From: an uncultured Ruminococcus sp.
Lineage (GTDB): Bacteria; Bacillota; Clostridia; Oscillospirales; Ruminococcaceae
Direction: 5' to 3'
NCBI GenBank assembly: GCA_947178195.1
Contig: CAMWXM010000081.1
Coordinates: 1-11,223 of the forward strand
Length of the DNA: 11,223 nt
A program made the translations under genes and the position numbers. The notes under the pieces are model-generated. The model was not told the origin of the DNA, searched no databases, and saw only the letters and a list, made by a program, of their open reading frames with translations. Shown here one piece after another: positions 6,305-11,223 of the stretch; the stretch's first letter is position 1, and each line of letters opens with the position of its first letter.

Positions 6305-6319
6305 CATACTAATAGATTT

Positions 6320-6348
6320 ATTATATCACATTTTTTTTAGATTTTCAA
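6320..6348 (-). promoter_or_regulatory. Predicted sigma-A-type promoter of the ilv cluster
   Basis: On the minus strand, TTGAAA (6343-6348) and a perfect TATAAT (6320-6325) are separated by exactly 17 nt. Transcription would start near 6313, giving a leader of about 110 nt before the ilvB ATG at 6201. The leader holds the repeat hairpin (6261-6304) and a short AAGTTTTT/AAAAACTT palindrome (6230-6246). I found no T-box consensus and no convincing CodY box. Confidence 0.8.
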
Positions 6349-6367
6349 CACTTATTTAAAATAAGAT

Positions 6368-6419
6368 AAAAAAATATCAAGGCAATACTGCATAAAAATT
6401 ATGCAGTATTGCCTTGATA
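6368..6419 (-). terminator. Rho-independent terminator of the envelope operon
   Basis: A 21-bp perfect inverted repeat (6375-6395 and 6399-6419) with a 3-nt loop begins 3 nt after the stop codon of the epimerase gene. On the minus strand it is followed by TTTTTTTATC. This is a strong intrinsic terminator separating the envelope operon from the ilv promoter, whose -35 box starts only about 20 nt further on. The stem contains GGCAATACTG, close to the ends of the two fold-back repeats. Confidence 0.9.
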
Positions 6420-6422
6420 ATT

Positions 6423-7430
6423 TTATTTAACGGTAAAAAATCTCTGATAAGCTTCAAAGGCTTCATGGGGTTTAATTTCTCTGTAGCCTGTAATGCCCCT
6501 TGGCATATCAAGATTAGGAGCGTCTATCATAGCCGTCATAGGCTCAGGGCAGAAATAGCCGTTAAATCCCTTATCGTTCCAGATTATCCAGAATTTATAT
6601 TCATCGGACACCTCGTAGGCTATTTTTTTGCCGGTTTCAATATCCTCGGCTATAACTCCATGGAAATCCTGACCGTCAAGCTTCTGAGAACCTGCCGTAT
6701 ACATTTCGTTATCCACATTCTGTAAAACCGGCTTTCTTCCGTCGGCTACGTATTCAAAATCCGTACCGTCAAGGGAAACAGGTTCGCCGTCTGGCAGGCA
6801 TCTTTCGTTGAGCAGACATCTTTTTATTGCTGGAACGAAAAGACGGATATTATCTTCTTTTCCGCCGTCGGAAAAGGGCGAATTTATAGTGGTGTGGGTC
6901 GCAAAGGATATGGGCATCATTTTATCCGAAAGATTAGTAAGCTTAATCTTATGTTCCAGACCGCATTCTGAAAGAGTAAATGTAAATTCAGCTAAAAATC
7001 TGACGGGGAAATATTCAAAAAATTCATCGTTTTCGTCATATCTGTATCTTGTTTTTACAACAGCGCAGTTATCGTCGGCGTAATGTTCCACTAGAGTATG
7101 CTTTCTCTTTTGCAAAAATCCGTGGATATGATTATTATATGGTGCTTTTTCGTTTACCGGAAGCTGATATACAGCGTCGGAGGTTTTAAGTTTTCCGTCC
7201 GCAAAGCGATTGGGAAGATACAGCGAAGGAAGTCCCCACACCTCAGAGGACTGCTTTATGACCTCGGCAGGGTTATCCGCCTTGAATCGGAAAAACTCGA
7301 TTTTATTTTTATTATCACGAAGCCTTATAATGTTTGAGCCAAGCTCATATGCCGCTAAAGCGGTATAATTGCCTGCGTTCATTTCCACAACAGGCGTTCC
7401 GTTAAATTCTGTGATTTTTGTACTGTTCAT
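6423..7430 (-). CDS. Aldose 1-epimerase (GalM-like) family protein
   Basis: A 335-aa protein of the galactose mutarotase-like beta-sandwich family, which interconverts alpha and beta anomers of free sugars or related sugar conjugates. Family landmarks are NRFADGK (74-80, R75), NNHIHGF (99-105, with H103 as the first catalytic histidine), ATHTTINSPF (177-186, H179), FCPEPMTAMIDAPN (293-306, with E296 in the position of the catalytic glutamate) and the closing GYREIKPHEAF (315-325). There is no signal peptide, so it is cytoplasmic. The ribosome site AAAGGGG overlaps the stop of the dockerin gene 13 nt upstream, indicating coupled translation. It is the last gene before the terminator. Substrate is unknown; the glycan-export neighbours suggest a role with sugars of that polymer, but a general housekeeping role is equally possible. 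Confidence 0.85.
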   Translation of the reverse strand: MNSTKITEFNGTPVVEMNAGNYTALAAYELGSNIIRLRDNKNKIEFFRFKADNPAEVIKQSSEVWGLPSLYLPNRFADGKLKTSDAVYQLPVNEKAPYNNHIHGFLQKRKHTLVEHYADDNCAVVKTRYRYDENDEFFEYFPVRFLAEFTFTLSECGLEHKIKLTNLSDKMMPISFATHTTINSPFSDGGKEDNIRLFVPAIKRCLLNERCLPDGEPVSLDGTDFEYVADGRKPVLQNVDNEMYTAGSQKLDGQDFHGVIAEDIETGKKIAYEVSDEYKFWIIWNDKGFNGYFCPEPMTAMIDAPNLDMPRGITGYREIKPHEAFEAYQRFFTVK

Positions 7431-7443
7431 AAATTTTACCCCT

Positions 7444-7869
7444 TTATTTTATATCGTCCAGTTCCCATTCAGGATGAACATATCTTGCCGCCATCAGTCT
7501 TGCGATAGCAGCAGCGTCTCTTACGTTTACTTTACCATCATTGTTGGCGTCTGCCATAGCTCCACCGAGAGTATTCAAAAACTCCGGCATAAGATTTGGG
7601 TCGAAATAGGATTTTGCCAGATTTCTTGTAATAAGCGCTGCGTCACGTATATCCAGCTTTCCGTTGCCGTTTGCGTCTCCCCTGACGCCGATTCCAAATG
7701 GTATAGTATCAAGAACATTCTGACTTTCGTCAACTATCTGTGCAGTAAATTTCATATCGTCGTTTTTATTGAAATTTCCTGCAATAACAACGGCTCCTGC
7801 CGAGCTTACCGTAGCGATAAGTGCGCCTATTATCAATATTTTAAGCACCGGTTTAAATTTTTTTTTCAT
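7444..7869 (-). CDS. Membrane-targeted protein with two type I dockerin repeats
   Basis: A 141-aa protein with a lysine-rich start (MKKKFKPVLK) and a hydrophobic segment at 11-31 that is a signal peptide or N-terminal anchor. An unrecognised linker of about 30 residues follows, then two calcium-binding F-hand repeats. Repeat 1 is GDANGNGKLDIRDA (64-77; ligands D65, N67, N69, D73, D76) and repeat 2 is ADANNDGKVNVRDA (106-119; D107, N109, D111, N115, D118). Each is followed by the usual helix (ALITRNLAKS and AAIARLMAARY). In cellulosome-forming bacteria such pairs bind cohesin domains, but here no catalytic module is attached. AAAGGAG is 8 nt before the ATG. It lies 28 nt after the ABC ATPase gene and 13 nt before the epimerase, so it is part of the envelope operon. 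Stand-alone dockerins of this size are a known but poorly understood class. Confidence 0.85.
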   Translation of the reverse strand: MKKKFKPVLKILIIGALIATVSSAGAVVIAGNFNKNDDMKFTAQIVDESQNVLDTIPFGIGVRGDANGNGKLDIRDAALITRNLAKSYFDPNLMPEFLNTLGGAMADANNDGKVNVRDAAAIARLMAARYVHPEWELDDIK

Positions 7870-7897
7870 ATAAATTCTCCTTTACAAATAGAATAGA

Positions 7898-8620
7898 TCA
7901 TTTCTTCTGCTCATAATGTTCAAATGCCTTTTCAATATCTCCGTCATATTCGATCATTCCATCACGGAGATAAATTGCCCTGTTACAGGTTTCGCTTACG
8001 CTTTTCATCGAATGGCTTACAAAGAGAACGGTTATTCCCGTATCTCTCAGCTCCTTTATCTTGCCTTCGCATTTTTTCTTGAATGCGGCATCTCCCACGC
8101 TGAGAGCCTCGTCTATAACAAGAATATCCGGACGTATATTAATATTTATTGCAAATCCAAGTCTCATTTTCATACCGCTTGAATAGGTTCTTACCGGCTG
8201 GTCTATATATTCGCCGAGACTTGCAAATTCAATAATTTTTTTTTCAATATTTTTTATTTCGCTGTTTTCAAGTCCGAGAAGATAGCATTTGAGAAAAATA
8301 TTTTCTCTTCCCGTCATATCCATTGAAAATCCTGCGGTAAGCTCTAAAAGAGCCGCAACCTTTCCCTTTACCATTATTTCGCCGGAGGTAGCAAAGGTAA
8401 CGCCGGTTATCATTTTTAAAATCGTTGATTTTCCTGCTCCGTTGCGTCCGATAATTCCTACAGATTCGCCTTTTTTTATTTCAAAGCTAATATCTTTAAG
8501 TGCAATGTGTTTTTTTACACCTTTATTATTTGTAAAAATCGCCTTGAATCGTGCTTTCTGGTTTTTATAAAGGAAGTATTCCTTACCAACATGCTCAAAC
8601 TTAATTATTGTTTCACTCAT
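7898..8620 (-). CDS. Polysaccharide/teichoic acid export ABC transporter, ATP-binding protein (TagH/Wzt type)
   Basis: A 240-aa ATPase of the polymer-export ABC class. It shows Walker A GRNGAGKST (58-66), a signature region YSSGMKMRL (146-154), Walker B ILVIDEALSVGD (166-177) and the switch histidine H203 in FVSHS. The segment KGKVAALLELTAGFSMDMTGRENI (86-107) and the absence of a conventional LSGGQ are typical of TagH/Wzt/KpsT-like exporters. It ends soon after the nucleotide-binding domain. It therefore lacks the C-terminal extension of B. subtilis TagH and the carbohydrate-binding domain of some Wzt proteins, so substrate choice probably lies elsewhere. The Shine-Dalgarno TAAGGAGG (8629-8636) contains the stop codon of the permease gene, indicating coupled synthesis of the two transporter parts. 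Confidence 0.93.
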   Translation of the reverse strand: MSETIIKFEHVGKEYFLYKNQKARFKAIFTNNKGVKKHIALKDISFEIKKGESVGIIGRNGAGKSTILKMITGVTFATSGEIMVKGKVAALLELTAGFSMDMTGRENIFLKCYLLGLENSEIKNIEKKIIEFASLGEYIDQPVRTYSSGMKMRLGFAININIRPDILVIDEALSVGDAAFKKKCEGKIKELRDTGITVLFVSHSMKSVSETCNRAIYLRDGMIEYDGDIEKAFEHYEQKK

Positions 8621-8633
8621 TTTACAAACCTCC

Positions 8634-9461
8634 TTACAAAATATCAGGAAGAGTTTTCCTGAGCTTTTTATAAAAATGTCCGCCCAGTAAAATCAACAAA
8701 ATAAATTCGGCATAAAAAATTATAAGTTCTTTTGTGTAATTCCCATCAAAAATGGATATTCCATAAAGAAATGATTTCCTGTAGCCATTTATAAAATAAT
8801 TTATCGGATTAAAATACATAAGCGTTCTTAAAATATGGTTATCGACGTCATAGGTATTCCAGAAAATACCCGAAAGCCAGAATAAGCCTGTCATTATTGC
8901 ATTGATAAGGTTTTCAAAGTCTCTGCTGAATGCGCTCAGCGGAGCGGTAGACCATGAAAGCACCAGAAAGAAAACGAACATTAGCGGCATATAATAGAAA
9001 AACTGAAGATTATAAATACTCGGTCCATAGCCTGAGAATACCAGTATTCCATACATTATGACGCACATACCCGCATGTATTATCATCGACGCCACCGAAG
9101 TAAAGGTCATGATATTCGATACCGGAAATGAAAGCTTTGTTACAAACTGACTGTTATTTCTTATAGATTTTGAGCCGCCGACAATAATTTCGCTTATAAA
9201 AAACCAAGGTATATATCCCGAAAGCATAAAAATAAACCTGGGATATCCGTTTACCATGCCAGAGCTGCGTATTCCGATAGTAAAGGCAAACCACAATATA
9301 AAAAGTGTAAAAGTCGGTTTTATAATAGCCCAGAGCGGACCCATTACCGCACCCTTATACCTTTTTATAAGGTCATTTACTGCAAGCATCCATATTTTTT
9401 TAGCTTGTCCTCTGTGTTCGGTTATTATGTCTGAAACTCCAGACAAAGCTTTTATTGACAT
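8634..9461 (-). CDS. Polysaccharide/teichoic acid export ABC transporter, permease (TagG/Wzm type)
   Basis: An ABC-2 family permease of 275 aa from the start chosen here. It has the cytoplasmic amphipathic entry KRYKGAVMGPLWAIIKP, then six hydrophobic segments at about 42-66, 76-95, 118-142, 153-174, 186-201 and 244-260, and the family motif NPINYFINGYRKSFLYG before the last segment. With the adjacent ATPase it would form the inner-membrane exporter of a lipid-linked polymer. An in-frame ATG four codons upstream (9471-9473) would give 279 aa but has no ribosome site. GGAG lies 6 nt before the ATG at 9459-9461, so I prefer the shorter form. A likely promoter sits in the 79-nt gap upstream. The substrate is inferred to be teichoic-acid-like because of the two glycerophosphotransferase-family genes before it. 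Confidence 0.92.
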   Translation of the reverse strand: MSIKALSGVSDIITEHRGQAKKIWMLAVNDLIKRYKGAVMGPLWAIIKPTFTLFILWFAFTIGIRSSGMVNGYPRFIFMLSGYIPWFFISEIIVGGSKSIRNNSQFVTKLSFPVSNIMTFTSVASMIIHAGMCVIMYGILVFSGYGPSIYNLQFFYYMPLMFVFFLVLSWSTAPLSAFSRDFENLINAIMTGLFWLSGIFWNTYDVDNHILRTLMYFNPINYFINGYRKSFLYGISIFDGNYTKELIIFYAEFILLILLGGHFYKKLRKTLPDIL

Positions 9462-9467
9462 CTTTTT

Positions 9468-9471
9468 CTCC
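9468..9471 (-). promoter_or_regulatory. Ribosome binding site deciding the permease start
   Basis: GGAG on the minus strand lies 6 nt before the ATG at 9459-9461 and actually falls within the first codons of the longer alternative frame. The sequence before the upstream ATG (9471-9473) is TATATGTTGA, with no purine-rich site, which favours the shorter protein. Confidence 0.6.
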
Positions 9472-9501
9472 ATTCAACATATATTTTTTATCTTATTTTA
9501 T

Positions 9502-9530
9502 AGTTTAGCACATTTTTCTCCTTTTTTCAA
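9502..9530 (-). promoter_or_regulatory. Predicted internal promoter before the ABC permease
   Basis: On the minus strand TTGAAA (9525-9530) is followed after 17 nt by TAAACT (9502-9507, 4 of 6 consensus bases). It lies in the only sizeable gap of the envelope operon, between the glycerophosphotransferase stop and the permease. It would allow the transporter, dockerin and epimerase genes to be expressed separately from the transferases. Confidence 0.5.
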
Positions 9531-9540
9531 GTCTTTTAAG

Positions 9541-10788
9541 TTAATCGTTAAATATTTCTTTTACAGTTCTTTCGGCTGAACCTCCGTCTTCCATAGGATT
9601 AAAGCGTTTATTGAAAGATGCGATTGCAGCGGCATAGCGTCCCAAGCCGTTTCCGCCGTTTTTCAGGTTGTTCAATATAGCTCCCAGAGCGGTTTCAAGC
9701 TTTTCCTGCTCATGTACGGTTACTCCCGGAAGCATAGCTGTTCCGAAATAAAAATCTCTCATATTATTTTTATATTCCTCAAAATCGTAAAGATAAAAAA
9801 TCATAGGCCGCACTAAATTTGCATAATCGAAAAAAACGCTTGAATAATCGGTTACCAATATATCGCTTGCAAGAAAAAGGTCGTTTATATCGTCATATTC
9901 AGAAACATTCAGCACAAAGTCGTTATATTCTTTAAAATCAAATTTATCCGCAATAAAATAGTGTGCTCTGAAAAGTATGACCATATCGCCGCCGAATTTA
10001 TCATAAAGAGATTTAAAATCAATGCCGGGTTTAAGAGAATAACCCTCTCCGTCATATTGATTATCTCTGTATGTAGGACAGTAAAGAACAACTTTTTTAT
10101 TATCGGGAATTTTAAGGGCGGCTTTTATTTTTTCAACTTTCTTTTCAAAACTGTTGAAAAGCGAGTCGTTTCTGGGATATCCCTGCTGGATTATCCTGTT
10201 CTCTCTGCCACAGCTTTTCAGGTCAAATGCGGAAATAAGCTTTTCGGTAGTATATTTTCCCGGTGAAATGAATTTATGGATTTTCAGAGCATCGTTTTTA
10301 TACTCTGAATGTATCTCTTCTACAGTTGAGGTTGCGTTTCCTGCGCAAGTCACATCGCAGCCTATCTTTTTAAAAGGCGTACCGTGCCAGCATTGTATAT
10401 ATTTCTGGTCGGAACGAGGATTAAAAAATTCCCTGAGCCTTGAATTTACTATCCATGTTCCCGCCTGAGCATAAGCGTCCATAGCCTCTTCGCTGTCAAA
10501 TTTCACAAGTCTGGTATTTTCGGGAAATTCTCCGTGGGCAGTAATATCACGGAATACCCATACATATTTATAATCTGAAAAATCAGGACAAGAAATCATA
10601 TATTCATATATGGCCTTCGGACTGCATGAATAACTTTTTCCCTGAAAGCTTTCAAAAACCACCAGCTTTGTATCAGTCTGAAATTTTTCGGAAGCTTTTT
10701 CAAAATATCCGGCTTTGTTCTTTATATAGGTTTTTTTAGCAAATTTTTTCAGAAATTTAAATTTGCTGATAATAGATCTCAGATTCAT
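9541..10788 (-). CDS. CDP-glycerol glycerophosphotransferase family protein (TagB/TagF-like)
   Basis: A 415-aa enzyme of the family that adds or polymerises glycerol-phosphate, or related polyol-phosphate units, from CDP-activated donors in teichoic acid synthesis. Family motifs in order are QCWHGTPFKKIG (132-143, with the proposed catalytic H135), GYPRND (203-208), LYCPTYRDN (235-243), LFRAHYFI (272-279, H276), ASDILVTDYSSVFFDYA (307-323) and DGGSAERTV near the C-terminus. The N-terminus is basic and amphipathic (SKFKFLKKFAKKTYIKNK), fitting peripheral membrane attachment, with no signal peptide. It is nearer the short TagB length than the long B. subtilis TagF. AAGGAG lies 7 nt before the ATG, and the gene starts 22 nt after another family member. 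Whether it primes or polymerises, and with which polyol, cannot be read from the sequence. Confidence 0.93.
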   Translation of the reverse strand: MNLRSIISKFKFLKKFAKKTYIKNKAGYFEKASEKFQTDTKLVVFESFQGKSYSCSPKAIYEYMISCPDFSDYKYVWVFRDITAHGEFPENTRLVKFDSEEAMDAYAQAGTWIVNSRLREFFNPRSDQKYIQCWHGTPFKKIGCDVTCAGNATSTVEEIHSEYKNDALKIHKFISPGKYTTEKLISAFDLKSCGRENRIIQQGYPRNDSLFNSFEKKVEKIKAALKIPDNKKVVLYCPTYRDNQYDGEGYSLKPGIDFKSLYDKFGGDMVILFRAHYFIADKFDFKEYNDFVLNVSEYDDINDLFLASDILVTDYSSVFFDYANLVRPMIFYLYDFEEYKNNMRDFYFGTAMLPGVTVHEQEKLETALGAILNNLKNGGNGLGRYAAAIASFNKRFNPMEDGGSAERTVKEIFND

Positions 10789-10810
10789 TATTTATCTCCT
10801 TTTTGTCACT

Positions 10811-11223
10811 TCACCTTAAAAAGCTCAATACTCTTTCGCAGTTTTTATTATCGCAGTATCTGTTAAATTCGTCGGAAAGCTTTCTTCGCATTCTTGCAAA
10901 ATCGTCTTTTCCTTCCATAGTCTTTGCTGCAAATTTCAGAAAGTCATCGCCGTTTTCCAGCAACTCTCCCGGCATTTTACATAACGGGTCGTCAAATACA
11001 AAGCCTCTTTCGCTGCCGTATTCTTCAATATCTGACACCGCAAAGCCTATAGGACGGTCAAGGAGCATATAATCATAAAATACGGAAGAGTAATCGGTTA
11101 TAAGGCATGAGGACATGCCGATAAGCGAGTAAAAGCCGATATGAGCTTCTTTGAGTATATTATTATCTATAAAATTTATACATCTGTAGCTGCCGTATCT
11201 TTTTAAATCAAGCTTTGAAAGAG
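10811..11223 (-). CDS. CDP-glycerol glycerophosphotransferase family protein, C-terminal 136 residues (5' end beyond the window)
   Basis: The frame ending at TGA 10811-10813 stays open to the window edge, so the gene starts outside. The internal ATG at 11114-11116 is not the start: the residues before it (NNILKEAHIGFYSLIG) belong to the same conserved region. The visible part carries the family signature CLITDYSSVFYDYMLLDRPIGF, where TDYSS forms part of the nucleotide or phosphate site, followed by the usual helical C-terminus ending KNCERVLSFLR. It is a paralogue of the next gene (LVTDYSSVFFDYANLVRPMIF there) but clearly diverged. The 22-nt gap indicates the same operon. Two such enzymes in tandem suggest a primase/polymerase pair or two different linkages. 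Confidence 0.88.
   Translation of the reverse strand, partial: LSKLDLKRYGSYRCINFIDNNILKEAHIGFYSLIGMSSCLITDYSSVFYDYMLLDRPIGFAVSDIEEYGSERGFVFDDPLCKMPGELLENGDDFLKFAAKTMEGKDDFARMRRKLSDEFNRYCDNKNCERVLSFLR

Noticed and set aside
6357..6376. AAAATAAGATAAAAAA shared with the minus strand near 9480-9500
   Set aside because: Both are A/T-rich stretches next to promoter or terminator signals; the match is plausible by base composition alone.
7369..7896. Plus-strand 175-aa open frame
   Set aside because: It is the antisense shadow of the dockerin gene, whose calcium-binding repeats and ribosome site are unmistakable.
10811..11116. A complete 101-aa gene starting at the internal ATG at 11116
   Set aside because: The frame stays open to the window edge with family-typical residues before that ATG, so it is the C-terminal part of a longer transferase.

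Overview
The window reads as a low-GC, AT-rich Clostridia genome, most likely a Ruminococcus-type gut or rumen bacterium. The evidence is strong AGGAGG-type ribosome sites, Firmicutes-like branched-chain amino acid (BCAA) enzymes, a type I dockerin pair, and TagF-type glycerophosphotransferases with a two-component ABC-2 exporter. The genus is an inference. Every gene I can support lies on the minus strand, so transcription runs from high to low coordinates.

Right half (11223 to 6361): an envelope-polymer operon. In transcription order it holds the C-terminal part of one CDP-glycerol glycerophosphotransferase-family protein (cut by the window edge), a complete second one, an ABC-2 permease, its ATPase, a small membrane-targeted or secreted protein with two dockerin repeats, and an aldose 1-epimerase-like protein. 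Spacing is tight and several Shine-Dalgarno sites overlap the preceding stop codon. An internal promoter is likely before the permease. A 21-bp perfect hairpin plus U-tract ends the operon. The set suggests synthesis and export of a teichoic-acid-like or other phosphopolyol or glycan polymer.

Left half (6348 to 1): an isoleucine-valine biosynthesis cluster, ilvB-ilvN-(35-aa ORF)-ilvC-(47-aa lipoprotein)-ilvD-(72-aa two-TM protein)-(partial hypothetical). A good promoter (TTGAAA-17-TATAAT) precedes ilvB. The enzymes convert pyruvate or 2-ketobutyrate to the 2-keto acid precursors of valine, leucine and isoleucine. Two very small genes, with clear ribosome sites, lie between the large enzymes: a 35-aa amphipathic-helix ORF between ilvN and ilvC, and a 47-aa lipoprotein between ilvC and ilvD.

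Non-coding structure is unusually rich. A 164-bp fold-back element with 20-bp inverted ends (TAGGCAAyACCGTwCAAAGA) lies between ilvC and the lipoprotein. A 44-bp miniature of the same ends forms a hairpin in the ilvB leader. The terminator of the envelope operon carries a related GGCAATACTG stem. Between the lipoprotein gene and ilvD there is a block of about 280 bp packed with palindromes. No T-box, tRNA, rRNA, CRISPR array or transposase gene was seen.
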